Positions 14,242 to 22,349 of a DNA stretch of 22,593 nt are shown here, piece after piece. The DNA is from an uncultured Faecalibacterium sp. Its GTDB lineage: Bacteria; Bacillota; Clostridia; Oscillospirales; Ruminococcaceae. The stretch is taken from assembly GCA_900540455.1 (NCBI GenBank), contig UQGD01000034.1, forward strand, positions 1-22,593, in the 5' to 3' direction. Under the pieces are notes generated by a model. The model did not search any database and was not told the origin of the DNA. It worked only from the letters and a program-made list of their open reading frames with translations. Both the position numbers and the translations under genes were made by a program. Position 1 is the stretch's first letter, and each line of letters begins with the position of its first letter.

Positions 14242-15279
14242 TTATCCCAGCAGGCCGTAGCCCTGGGGCGTTTCATCTTTGGGATCCCGGTCCATCAGGG
14301 CACGCACAGCATCCGCCGGGCTCATTCCCTGGTTGACGATGGCGTTCACCGTCTGCACGATGGGCATTTCCACGCCGTATCGAGCCGAAAGCTCCAGAGC
14401 AGCCGGCAGGGCGTTCATGCCTTCCACCACCATGCCCACCTCTTTCACAGCCTCCTGTGCGCTCTTGCCTTGACCGATCAGCATACCGGCCCGGTTGTTG
14501 CGGCTGTGGCGGCTGGTAGCAGTAACGATCAGATCGCCAATGCCGGCCAGACCCGCAAAGGTATGGATATCGCAGCCCATCGCCACTCCCAGCCGGGCTG
14601 CTTCCGCAATGCCCCGGGTGATCAGGGCGGCACGAGCGTTGTCCCCATAGCCCAAGCCGGTGGAGATGCCCACGCCCAGGGCAATGACGTTCTTCAGTGC
14701 GCCGCTCAGCTCCACACCCTTCACATCTGCGTTGGTGTATACCCGCATACAGCCGGTGGTAAACACTTCCTGCACAAAGCGGGCTGCCTCCTCGTCCTGG
14801 CTGGCAGACACGATGGTGGTCGGCAGATCCAGCGCCACTTCTTCTGCGTGCGTGGGGCCGGACAACGCTACCAGCCGCACCTTCCGGGGGCCGTCCTCCT
14901 TGCCCAGCTCGTCGGCCAGCACCTCGGTCATGGTCAGCAAGGTACCCGGCTCAATGCCCTTTGCTACATCCACGATCACCTGTCCTTCCGGCACAAAAGG
15001 CCGTGCCTTGGCAGCCGTGGACCGCACGAACACCGACGGGACCGCAAACAGCAGCACATCCTTTCCGGTGCAGACCTCCTGGATGCTCTTTGTAAAAGCC
15101 ATCTCCGCCGGGATCTGCATCCCAGGCAGATTGGGGTGGGTGCGGTTGGCGCTCAATGCGTCGATCTCCTGTTCCAGCGCAGACCATACGGTCACATCGT
15201 TGCCGTTCACACACAGCATCCGTGCCAGCGCCATTCCCCAGGTGCCGGCACCCAGGACGCCGATCTTCCATTTCGTCAT
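14242..15279 (-). CDS. gpsA: NAD(P)-dependent glycerol-3-phosphate dehydrogenase
   Basis: Reduces dihydroxyacetone phosphate to sn-glycerol-3-phosphate for phospholipid and lipoteichoic acid synthesis, in the cytoplasm. The 345-aa length is typical. The N-terminal dinucleotide motif GAGTWGMALA (10-19), VDVAKGIE with Lys108, SGPTHAEEV (140-148), catalytic Lys196 in GALKNVIALG, and GLAGIGDLIVTATS are all canonical. GGAGG precedes the ATG by 8 bases. It is a single-gene unit with its own promoter and terminator. In many Firmicutes gpsA lies with der and plsY; neither is seen here. The phospholipase-like gene downstream on the same strand is beyond the terminator. Confidence 0.97.
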   Translation of the reverse strand: MTKWKIGVLGAGTWGMALARMLCVNGNDVTVWSALEQEIDALSANRTHPNLPGMQIPAEMAFTKSIQEVCTGKDVLLFAVPSVFVRSTAAKARPFVPEGQVIVDVAKGIEPGTLLTMTEVLADELGKEDGPRKVRLVALSGPTHAEEVALDLPTTIVSASQDEEAARFVQEVFTTGCMRVYTNADVKGVELSGALKNVIALGVGISTGLGYGDNARAALITRGIAEAARLGVAMGCDIHTFAGLAGIGDLIVTATSRHSRNNRAGMLIGQGKSAQEAVKEVGMVVEGMNALPAALELSARYGVEMPIVQTVNAIVNQGMSPADAVRALMDRDPKDETPQGYGLLG

Positions 15280-15300
15280 GTTCGTTACCTCCGTATCCGC

Positions 15301-15384
15301 CGCGCACAGTATGCGGGCGATGCTCCTGCCCTGCTGGGCAGGCTATACGGCTTTATTGTACCCCAAAACCCTCTGCTCCGTCAA
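15301..15384 (-). promoter_or_regulatory. gpsA promoter and leader hairpin
   Basis: On the minus strand TTGACG (plus 15379-15384) is 18 bases from TACAAT (plus 15355-15360). The leader holds a perfect 7-bp hairpin CCTGCCC-AGCA-GGGCAGG (about 15325-15342) with no T-run, so it is not a terminator. Positions 15385-15497 show nothing recognisable. Confidence 0.7.
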
Positions 15385-15497
15385 GGAACGGTGTTTGGGT
15401 GGTTTGGCGCAGCAGCTCGGCTCTACCGCAAAACTGCATAAAGCTGCCGACACCATTTCTGAAGTTTTGTCCATAACAGATGTTTGCAAAAAAACAT

Positions 15498-15526
15498 TTG
15501 AACTCCCACAGATTTCATGCTATAGT
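15498..15526 (+). promoter_or_regulatory. Promoter of the amino acid ABC transporter operon
   Basis: TTGAAC (15498-15503), 17-base spacer and TATAGT (15521-15526), with TGC before the -10 box (extended -10). The predicted start near 15533 leaves a leader of about 68 bases. Confidence 0.8.
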
Positions 15527-15561
15527 AAACCGGTAGGAATTGTAAAATCCTGCGGACAAAT

Positions 15562-15574
15562 GGGCAAATTGCCC
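15562..15574. promoter_or_regulatory. Perfect palindrome in the transporter leader, putative operator
   Basis: GGGCAA-A-TTGCCC, six-base arms around one centre base, lies about 30 bases after the predicted transcription start and before the ribosome site GAGGT. The centre is too tight for an RNA hairpin, which suggests a protein-binding site. The regulator is unknown. Confidence 0.35.
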
Positions 15575-15600
15575 CCATCTTACATCGAGGTCATTCTGTC

Positions 15601-16284
15601 ATGCTGGAAAGTTTTCTCTCAAACCGCACAGTCAGTGTACTGGCCGAAGCTCTGCCCCGGATCTTGTCCGCTGGGCTGACCATGACCATTCCCCTGACCA
15701 TTATTTCCTTTGTACTAGCCATGCTCATTGCCACGGTAGTAGCCCTGGTGCAATATGCCCGGGTCCCCGTTCTGCGGCAGATCGCCCGGTTCTACATCTG
15801 GGTGATCCGGGGCACTCCGCTGCTGGTGCAGCTGTTCATCATCTTTTACGGCCTGCCCAGCGTAGGCATCCTTCTGGACGCCTTTCCCGCAGCGGTGATC
15901 GCCTTTGCCATCAACGAAGGCGCCTACTGCGCAGAGACCATGCGTGCGGCATTGGAATCCGTGCCCCAGGGCCAGCTGGAGGCTGGGTATTGCGTTGGTA
16001 TGTCCTGGTGGCAGATCATGCGTCGCATCGTGCTGCCCCAAGCGCTGCGCACAGCTGTACCCTCGCTGTCCAATTCCTTGATCGGCATGGTCAAGGACAC
16101 CTCTCTGGCCTCCAATATCACGGTTGCTGAGATGTTCATGGCCGGACAGCGGGTAGCCGCCCGCACCTACATCTTCCTGCCCATCTACTGCGAGGTAGCT
16201 GTGGTGTACCTGCTGTTCTGCACCGTCATCACCAAACTGCAAAGCTTGCTTGAGCGCTGGCTTAACGCCCGCGGCTTTGAATAA
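15601..16284 (+). CDS. Amino acid ABC transporter permease (HisM/GlnP type)
   Basis: Inner-membrane permease of 227 aa for a polar amino acid importer. It has five hydrophobic segments, the FYIWVIRGTPLLVQLFIIFYG block conserved in HisM/GlnP permeases (about 81-101), and the coupling loop LEAGYCVGMSWWQIMRRIVLP. INEGAYCAETMRAALESVP is also diagnostic. It is the only permease in the operon and so probably works as a homodimer. The ATG follows GAGGT by 9 bases. The ATPase begins 15 bases downstream and the binding protein follows. Cystine is a plausible substrate because the binding protein looks like that group, but histidine, glutamine or others are not excluded. Confidence 0.92.
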   Translation: MLESFLSNRTVSVLAEALPRILSAGLTMTIPLTIISFVLAMLIATVVALVQYARVPVLRQIARFYIWVIRGTPLLVQLFIIFYGLPSVGILLDAFPAAVIAFAINEGAYCAETMRAALESVPQGQLEAGYCVGMSWWQIMRRIVLPQALRTAVPSLSNSLIGMVKDTSLASNITVAEMFMAGQRVAARTYIFLPIYCEVAVVYLLFCTVITKLQSLLERWLNARGFE

Positions 16285-16299
16285 GGAGGTCTGCATCCT

Positions 16300-17049
16300 A
16301 TGCCTATGCTGGAGATCGAACACATCCGCAAATCTTTTGGGGCACTGCAGGTCCTGCAAGATGTCAACCTCTCGGTAGAAAAAGGCGACGTCGTTGCCAT
16401 TCTGGGGCCCAGCGGCTCCGGCAAGACCACCCTGCTGCGCTGCGCAAACTTTCTGGAAACAGCAGACAGTGGTACGCTCCGTTTTGACGGCGAGAGCTTT
16501 GACCTGGCCCACCTTGCCCACAAAGATATTGCCCGACTGCGCCGCAAGACCGCCTTTGTGTTCCAGAACTACAATCTGTTCCGCAATAAGACCGCCCTGC
16601 AGAACGTGACCGAGGGGCTGATCGTTGCCCGCAAGGTGCCTAAAGAGCAAGCGGAGCAGACCGGTCTGTCCCTGCTGGAAAAGGTCGGCCTGGCAGACCG
16701 TGCCGGAGCGTACCCCCGGCAGCTGTCCGGTGGGCAGCAGCAGCGGGTGGCCATTGCCCGGGCACTGGCCGCTGACCCGGAGATCATCTATTTTGATGAG
16801 CCCACCTCCGCTTTGGACCCCGAGTTGACCGGTGAAGTCCTGGCTGTGATGCAGCAGCTGGCTCAGGAAGGGCGCACTATGCTAGTGGTGACCCATGAGA
16901 TGGGTTTTGCCCGCAGTGTGGCCTCCAAAGTGGTGTTTATGGAAGGGGGCGTCGTGGTAGAACAAGCCCCCGCGCAGCAATTTTTTGCCCACCCCGCCCA
17001 GGAACGCACCCAGGCTTTCCTGCACCGGGTAGAGCACCCCGGCTTGTAA
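16300..17049 (+). CDS. Amino acid ABC transporter ATP-binding protein
   Basis: Cytoplasmic ATPase of 249 aa in the GlnQ/HisP/TcyC group. Walker A GPSGSGKTT (36-44), Q-loop FVFQNYNLF (87-94), signature LSGGQQQR (142-149), Walker B IIYFDEPTSALDP and switch VVTHEMGFA are all intact. There is no C-terminal regulatory domain, as expected for this group. AAGGAGG lies 10 bases before the ATG. It sits in the middle of the permease-ATPase-binding-protein operon. Confidence 0.95.
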   Translation: MPMLEIEHIRKSFGALQVLQDVNLSVEKGDVVAILGPSGSGKTTLLRCANFLETADSGTLRFDGESFDLAHLAHKDIARLRRKTAFVFQNYNLFRNKTALQNVTEGLIVARKVPKEQAEQTGLSLLEKVGLADRAGAYPRQLSGGQQQRVAIARALAADPEIIYFDEPTSALDPELTGEVLAVMQQLAQEGRTMLVVTHEMGFARSVASKVVFMEGGVVVEQAPAQQFFAHPAQERTQAFLHRVEHPGL

Positions 17050-17101
17050 TAAGATCCATCTGCATCCTGTTATGGATGCCGCAAAAGAAAGGAATCAAAC
17101 C

Positions 17102-17938
17102 ATGAAAAGAAGAACCTTTATTTCCCTGATGGGTGTACTGACCGCCTCCGGCGCACTGAGTCTGGCAGGCTGCTCCAACTCCTCTGCCAGCAGCACCGCT
17201 GCATCTGCATCGGACCAGCCCGCCGACCAACTGGACGCCATCCGCCAGCGCGGCACCCTGATCGTAGCTCTGGAAGGTGCCTGGCAGCCCTGGAGCTACC
17301 ACGATGAGAGCGACACCCTGGTGGGCTATGACACAGAGGTCTCCCGTGCCATTGCACAAAAGCTGGGCGTGGAGCCGGAGTATGTCGAAAGCGACTGGGA
17401 CAGCCTGTTTGCTGGCATGGATGCCGGCCGGTACGACCTGGTGTGCAACGGTGTTGAGGTGACCGAGGAGCGGGCCAAGACCTACGACTTTACGGTTCCG
17501 TATGGCTATATCCATACCGCTCTGGCCGTCCGCAAGGACAATGAAGAGATCAAGACCTTTGAGGACCTGGCGGGTAAGACCACTGCCAACAGCCTGGCCT
17601 CTACCTATATGGAGCTGGCAGAACAGTACGGCGCTACGGTCCAGGGCATCGACACGCTGGAGGAGACCATCCAGCTGCTGACCGCCGGACGCATCGATGC
17701 CACCCTGAATGCCGATGTCTCCTTCTACGACTATCTGAATGTCCACCCGGAAGCAGACTTCAAGCTGGTGGCACAGACAGAGGATGCCTCCCATGTAGCC
17801 ATCCCTCTGCGCAAAAGCCCGGAAAGCGCTGCACTGCGCCAGGCCATTGACGAGGCCATCGAGTCGCTGCGGGCAGACGGCACCCTGAAAGAGATCTCGG
17901 AGCGCTACTTCGGACAGGACATCTCCTCCGAGGCGTGA
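17102..17938 (+). CDS. Amino acid ABC transporter substrate-binding lipoprotein (cystine-type)
   Basis: Lipid-anchored extracellular binding protein of 278 aa (SBP_bac_3). The signal starts KRRTFISLMG, twin-arginine-like, and ends at lipobox SLAGC with Cys24. The mature part begins IRQRGTLIVALEGAWQPWSY, followed by GYDTEVSRAIAQKLGVEPEY and GVEVTEERAKTYDFTVPY, and ends DGTLKEISERYFGQDI. This pattern is close to proteins annotated as cystine-binding, so cystine is my best guess. The order of segments is canonical, unlike MetQ in this window. AAAGGA lies 8 bases before the ATG at 17102; an earlier in-frame ATG has no ribosome site. A terminator follows directly. Confidence 0.92.
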   Translation: MKRRTFISLMGVLTASGALSLAGCSNSSASSTAASASDQPADQLDAIRQRGTLIVALEGAWQPWSYHDESDTLVGYDTEVSRAIAQKLGVEPEYVESDWDSLFAGMDAGRYDLVCNGVEVTEERAKTYDFTVPYGYIHTALAVRKDNEEIKTFEDLAGKTTANSLASTYMELAEQYGATVQGIDTLEETIQLLTAGRIDATLNADVSFYDYLNVHPEADFKLVAQTEDASHVAIPLRKSPESAALRQAIDEAIESLRADGTLKEISERYFGQDISSEA

Positions 17939-17944
17939 CCGTAT

Positions 17945-17987
17945 AAAAATATCCCCGCTTTCCTGTGCAGGAGGCGGGGATATTTTT
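17945..17987. terminator. Terminator of the amino acid transporter operon
   Basis: A perfect stem AAAAATATCCCCGC/GCGGGGATATTTTT around a loop of about 15 bases. A runs on one side and T on the other allow it to act in both directions. Confidence 0.9.
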
Positions 17988-18010
17988 GCTGCTCTGCTTT
18001 TTCGGCAAAC

Positions 18011-18050
18011 AAAAAAGCTCAGGCAGTTCCTTGCGGATCTGTCTGAGCTT
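18011..18050 (-). terminator. Terminator of the tRNA-Pro gene
   Basis: On the minus strand AAAAGCTCAGaCAG pairs with CTGcCTGAGCTTTT (one mismatch) around 12 bases and ends in six T, immediately after the tRNA CCA end. Confidence 0.85.
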
Positions 18051-18051
18051 T

Positions 18052-18129
18052 TGGTCCGAGTGGCGAGAGTCGAACTCACGGCCTCTTGAACCCCATTCAA
18101 GCGCGCTACCAAAACTGCGCTACACCCGG
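18052..18129 (-). tRNA. tRNA-Pro (anticodon GGG)
   Basis: A cloverleaf can be drawn by hand. Acceptor CCGGGTG pairs with CACTCGG (one G-U), D-arm GCGC/GCGC, anticodon stem CTTGA/TCAAG around loop ATGGGGT (anticodon GGG, reading CCC and by wobble CCU), and T-arm GTGAG-TTCGACT-CTCGC. The discriminator A and CCA are encoded (the CCA is plus 18052-18054). It stands alone with its own promoter and terminator. No integrase or attachment-site duplication is visible nearby. Confidence 0.97.
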
Positions 18130-18161
18130 ATAACTGTTTGCGTATCGCTCACAGCTCAATT

Positions 18162-18190
18162 AGTATACCCGATATCCGCAGTTTTGTCAA
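18162..18190 (-). promoter_or_regulatory. Promoter of tRNA-Pro
   Basis: Perfect TTGACA (plus 18185-18190), 17-base spacer and TATACT (plus 18162-18167) on the minus strand, about 32 bases before the mature tRNA. Between it and the comF-like stop at 18226 there is only a short A/T-rich hairpin (CTTTTTT/AAAAAAG), a weak terminator at best. Confidence 0.88.
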
Positions 18191-18225
18191 GCATTTTTTG
18201 CATCTTTTTTCAAAAAAGACTCGTT

Positions 18226-19008
18226 TCACGCTTCTTCGTCATTTTCGTCCCACGGCAGAGCAGGGTCCGGGCGGGCAGGCCACTCCACCGTTGCCATTGC
18301 CACTGCAAACACACTGTGTGCCCCTGCGTCCAGCAACGCCTGGGCACAGGCCGCGGCGGTGGAACCGGTGGTGATCACGTCATCCACCAGCAGCACCCGC
18401 CTGCCCTCGATCCTTTCCGGGTCCCTGACCCGGAAGGCTCCTGCCACGTTGGCGAACCGTTCTTCCAAAGGCAGCCCCGCCTGACGGCGGCCCCGGCGCG
18501 CACGGTACAGCGCACCACTCTCCAGCGGGAGCTGCAAACAGTGGGCCAGCGGCCGGGCCATTCGCTCCGGCACATTGTACCCTCTTGCCCGGCTGGAAGG
18601 CGGCACCGGGACGATGCAGTCATACTCCAGCGCAAAGCCCTCTGCAGGCTGCGGCTCCGGCACAGACCACCTCATGCGCACCTGTGCGCCAAACAGCAGC
18701 TGCGCCATCCACACGCCCATTTCCTCCGCTGCCCAAGGCGCGGCGGCATATTTGGCGTGCAATATCCCGCGGCGCACGCATCCCTCGTATCGAAACGGCG
18801 CTGCTGCACCGGCCAGCCGTCCCAGGTAATGCTGTCCCTTGTCCAACCGGGCACTTGTGCGGCGCAGCGCCTCCCGCTCCGGGGCGCAGTCGGCACACTC
18901 CGGCATACTGCCCAGCACCCGGTCGCAAAAGGGGCACCGCCGGGGGTACAGCAGCTGCCGCAGGCCTCGCATGGCCCGCCCAGGCAGTGCGTAACTGTCC
19001 CGGATCAA
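18226..19008 (-). CDS. ComF-family phosphoribosyltransferase-like protein
   Basis: ComF/GntX-type protein linked in other bacteria to DNA uptake during competence and to DNA metabolism. In 260 residues one sees an N-terminal zinc-ribbon with C25-P-F-C28 and C38-x2-C41, the central FRYEGCVRRGILHAKY region, IVPVPPSSRARGYN, and the C-terminal PRPP-binding motif VLLVDDVITTGSTAAAC. The start is uncertain. A TTG at 19006-19008 overlaps the upstream stop (TTGA), but AAGGA is directly adjacent to it; an ATG at 18970-18972 gives a 248-residue protein starting MRGLRQLL and lacks a clear ribosome site. Either way translation seems coupled to the SLH gene. No other competence gene is present. Confidence 0.88.
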   Translation of the reverse strand: MIRDSYALPGRAMRGLRQLLYPRRCPFCDRVLGSMPECADCAPEREALRRTSARLDKGQHYLGRLAGAAAPFRYEGCVRRGILHAKYAAAPWAAEEMGVWMAQLLFGAQVRMRWSVPEPQPAEGFALEYDCIVPVPPSSRARGYNVPERMARPLAHCLQLPLESGALYRARRGRRQAGLPLEERFANVAGAFRVRDPERIEGRRVLLVDDVITTGSTAAACAQALLDAGAHSVFAVAMATVEWPARPDPALPWDENDEEA

Positions 19009-21101
19009 TCCTTCTTGACGGCGATGATGACCCGCACCTTTTTGCCGGCGGCTGCGCCAAAGTTATCATACCAGCCGGTCAGGGTGTAGTCCTCGCTGTT
19101 CACCGCAGAAAGCTTGGTGGGGTAGTACTGGCCCTTGTACCACAGATACACCTGGGGCATATCTGCCAGCTCCACCCGCTTGCTGCCGCTCTGCACTGTG
19201 GCAGCGCCGATCTTGTCGATCTTCAGGGGCATCAGCTGCGCCATGTTAGCCACACTGCCGTTGGATTCCTGGCTGACCGCCACACCACCGGCAATGACCG
19301 GATATTTGATGGAGGTGCTGTAGGCCGCCGGCTGGCCGTTGACATAGCAGATGTAATAGGCGCCCTGGCCCATAAAGTCCAGCAGCGTGCTGAAGGGGGT
19401 GCCGGTAAGCTGCGCCAGCTGACGGATGCCGATGCTGAGCAGCGGACCGGTGTTGGTGGTCAGTTTTTCCCACAGCGTATCCGCCAGGGTGCCGTTGACC
19501 ACACCCCACAGGATCTCGCTGGTGGTGGGCACCAGCACACCAGCCACCTGGTCTCCCAAGGGGGTCTCGTCCTTTTCCGGGGCTTTGTTGTTGACCAGAG
19601 CATCCACCAGTGCAGAGATCTGGCTCCAGTTTCCTGCCACGGTCTGGATATCATTCAGCACGCCGTACTTCCACAGGTCACCGGTAACATCGTTCAGGAT
19701 CAGCCGGTCGATCTGGCCTTTTTCGTTCAGGGTATAGTAGCGGACATCCAGTCCGTTCAGGTTTACCCCCGATAGGCGGCTGGGACGAACCGTCCCAGCC
19801 GCACCTCCTGTCGTTGTGTCCAGGATCTCCACATCATCTGCAAGAGGGGTGGAACCCAGCATCGAATTTTCCAGGTCAAACTTTCCGCTGAGGGACTTAT
19901 TGGCAATGCCGGTCACGGTCTCCCCTTCCGGGGTCACCCGCACTTCTACCAGCCAGCTTTTGGGGAAGTTCATGCTCTTATCCACCCGGACGCTGCGGGT
20001 GATGCCATCGGTGCACACCACTGAGACCGTCTGCAGCACATCTGCGCCGTTCTCCTCCACCAGAGAGCGGCTGGCCGAGCTGACGACGCCATAGTACACA
20101 TCATCGGCGGCGGCACCGGTCACGATGCCTGCAGCCACGTTGTTCATACCCAGCAGCAGGGTGACCACTTCGCCTACGCCGCCGCCGTTCAGAGAGGAGA
20201 TCTGCGCAGCCACGTCTGCGCTGCCGATCTGGTAAGGCACACCCGCCACCGTCACCGAGGTCGGTGCGCTGGCCGAAGGAGATACTGCCGTGATCCGGCC
20301 CGCAGCACGGCGGGTGTAGATCCACACAGACTGTAAACTCTCGCTGTAATAATACACATCGTAGGGGTCAAGCTGTGCCGAAGAGGATGCCTTATCGTTG
20401 CGGTAAACGGTCAGCGGCTCAAAGGGCAGCACCGCACCCTCGGCAGCGATAAAGGGACCTTTCAGGCTGGCCATCATAACAGAGGAGGGGTCCACCTGGC
20501 CATCTGTGACCGTAAAGCCCAGCGAAGCGCCGTAGCTGCCGCCGCCGGAGGTGTTGGCGGTCAGTGCATTGTACAGCAGCACCGAGCAATCCTGGTAGTT
20601 CATGGGCTGGCCCTGGCCGCAGTTCAGGTTGGTGCGCAGCCCCAGCTGGGATGCCTTGTTCAGCTGTGCCTGCGGGAAAGCGCCGCTCAGCTCGGTCATC
20701 TTATAGCCCAGCAGCTTCAGCACCGCCGTGCATGCTTCTTCCAGGGTCACCGCATTATCCGGCCGGAACGAGCCGTCGGTATAGCCGTTCATCCAGCCGT
20801 TCTGCACCGCAATGCGCACATAGGGCGCATTGGCCGAGTCGCTGGGCACATCGGCAAACAGGGTGCCTACCGTTCCCTGGGCGCTCACACTGTCACGGTA
20901 GTTGGAAAATGCCGTCAGCATCCGGGCAAACGCCCCGCGGGTGACCGGTGCATTCAGCTGCGTGGTCTGGGCGTTGTCCATTGCGCCCAGGGTCAGCGCC
21001 ATCTGTACAGCTGTGTTGTTCTGCACCGCTGCGGCCGGCATGGCCAGCATTGAGACCGCAATGCTGACAGCCAGCAAAAAGGCAAGAATACGTTTTTTCA
21101 T
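19005..21101 (-). CDS. Exported protein with SLH domains and unassigned C-terminal region
   Basis: Surface protein of 698 aa. The N-terminal signal peptide has MKKR, a hydrophobic core and AAA cleavage near residue 25. Three S-layer-homology-type segments follow: about 30-75 (VTRGAFARML), 82-132 (FADVPS...YVRIAVQNGWMNGYTDGSF-RPDN) and a weaker one about 140-180. SLH domains usually bind pyruvylated secondary cell-wall polymers. Residues about 185-698 match no family I recognise; they are rich in Gly, Val, Ser and Thr with short beta-strand-like stretches, and cysteine is nearly absent. GAGGAA lies 7 bases before the ATG. It is 48 bases downstream of the ABC permease and overlaps the ComF-like gene. 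Confidence 0.85.
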   Translation of the reverse strand: MKKRILAFLLAVSIAVSMLAMPAAAVQNNTAVQMALTLGAMDNAQTTQLNAPVTRGAFARMLTAFSNYRDSVSAQGTVGTLFADVPSDSANAPYVRIAVQNGWMNGYTDGSFRPDNAVTLEEACTAVLKLLGYKMTELSGAFPQAQLNKASQLGLRTNLNCGQGQPMNYQDCSVLLYNALTANTSGGGSYGASLGFTVTDGQVDPSSVMMASLKGPFIAAEGAVLPFEPLTVYRNDKASSSAQLDPYDVYYYSESLQSVWIYTRRAAGRITAVSPSASAPTSVTVAGVPYQIGSADVAAQISSLNGGGVGEVVTLLLGMNNVAAGIVTGAAADDVYYGVVSSASRSLVEENGADVLQTVSVVCTDGITRSVRVDKSMNFPKSWLVEVRVTPEGETVTGIANKSLSGKFDLENSMLGSTPLADDVEILDTTTGGAAGTVRPSRLSGVNLNGLDVRYYTLNEKGQIDRLILNDVTGDLWKYGVLNDIQTVAGNWSQISALVDALVNNKAPEKDETPLGDQVAGVLVPTTSEILWGVVNGTLADTLWEKLTTNTGPLLSIGIRQLAQLTGTPFSTLLDFMGQGAYYICYVNGQPAAYSTSIKYPVIAGGVAVSQESNGSVANMAQLMPLKIDKIGAATVQSGSKRVELADMPQVYLWYKGQYYPTKLSAVNSEDYTLTGWYDNFGAAAGKKVRVIIAVKKD

Positions 21102-21149
21102 CGTAGGTTCCTCACTTTGGAAGGTGTTAGTCGGAGGGGGGGCAGCGCA

Positions 21150-22349
21150 TCAGTCGTAACGCAGCGCCTCAATGGGATTGAGCCGGGCGGCACGCCGGGC
21201 CGGCAGATATCCAAATAGGATGCCGATGCCCACCGAGATGGCAAAGGCCACCAAAGCAGCATCCACCGAGGGAGCCACGGCGATGCTCTCGCCGTCCAGG
21301 AACATAGGCAGCACCTGGTTGGCAACGCCGGAGATCATATACCCCAGCACGATGCCCAGTACGCCGCCCAGTGCAGAGGTGGTGGCGGCCTCGGTAACAA
21401 ACTGCGCCAGGATCACCCTCTCCTTTGCGCCCATTGCCTTGCGGATGCCGATCTCCCGGGTGCGCTCTGTGACCGACACCAGCATGATGTTCATAATGCC
21501 GATACCGCCCACCAGCAGCGATATGCTGGCGATCGCAGTCAGGATGATGACCACCATATTGATCAGCGCCTTCTGCTGCTCCAGCCATTCGATCATGCTG
21601 TACACATAGAAGGAGTCGTCGCTTTTGAAGATATCCATCAGAGCGTTGTCCAGCACTGCCTTGCACTGGGCCGCCTGGTTCTCGTCCTTCATGATGACAA
21701 GATACTGGCTCACCGTGCTCTGCTGGGACAAGCGCAGGACCGTGGAATACGGCAGCAGCACCACATCGTCACCGCTGCCCATCTGGCCGTTCAGATCGCT
21801 CACCTTGGCATCCAGCACGCCCACGATACGGAACTTGTTGGCGCCGATCTTCAGGGTCTGCCCTACTGCGTTGCCGCCATAGGCCACCCGGTTCAGATAC
21901 GCACCGATCACGCAGACCTGTTTATTGTCTTTGATGTCCATATATTGCAGGCCGCGGCCCTGGGCGATGGTATAGCTCTTGAACTGGCTGTACTCCTCGT
22001 TGACGCCCATCACATTGGTCTGGCGGTAGTCCTTGGTACCTACCCGCACCGTGCCGTTGAAGTCGACCTGGGGCGAGGTGTTTTCCAGCAGATCCGGGTG
22101 TTTGTCCACGATCTCATACATCTCGTCCACCGATACCGAGCGGGCGCCCTGGCTCCAGACGTTGACCGTGATGGTATTGGTGCCCAGCTCTGCAAAGCTC
22201 TCCTTCATCTTGTCCATCATGCCATTGCCCAGGCCCACGATCACGATGACCGCCATCACGCCGATGATGATGCCCAGCATGGTCAAAAAAGTACGCAGTT
22301 TATTGCTCCAGACGTTTTGCAGCGCCTGGCGAAAGGTCTCCAGGATCAT
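21150..22349 (-). CDS. MacB/FtsX-type ABC transporter permease
   Basis: A 399-aa membrane protein with the type VII (MacB) layout. A first helix (TFLTMLGIIIGVMAVIVIVG) is preceded by a cytoplasmic amphipathic start. A large extracellular domain (about 45-270) contains the MacB periplasmic core pattern, then an FtsX domain with three helices carries GGIGIMNIMLVSVTERTREI and the C-terminal ARRAARLNPIEALRYD. Such proteins couple ATP hydrolysis to extracellular work on lipoproteins, peptides or antimicrobials rather than classical transport. Its ATG overlaps the ATPase stop (ATGA), with GGAGGAG upstream. The SLH protein follows after 48 bases. Substrate unknown. Confidence 0.93.
   Translation of the reverse strand: MILETFRQALQNVWSNKLRTFLTMLGIIIGVMAVIVIVGLGNGMMDKMKESFAELGTNTITVNVWSQGARSVSVDEMYEIVDKHPDLLENTSPQVDFNGTVRVGTKDYRQTNVMGVNEEYSQFKSYTIAQGRGLQYMDIKDNKQVCVIGAYLNRVAYGGNAVGQTLKIGANKFRIVGVLDAKVSDLNGQMGSGDDVVLLPYSTVLRLSQQSTVSQYLVIMKDENQAAQCKAVLDNALMDIFKSDDSFYVYSMIEWLEQQKALINMVVIILTAIASISLLVGGIGIMNIMLVSVTERTREIGIRKAMGAKERVILAQFVTEAATTSALGGVLGIVLGYMISGVANQVLPMFLDGESIAVAPSVDAALVAFAISVGIGILFGYLPARRAARLNPIEALRYD

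Noticed and set aside
18052..18129. tRNA-Pro as an integration site for a mobile element
   Set aside because: No integrase, no duplicated 3' tRNA fragment and no composition change were seen on either side.
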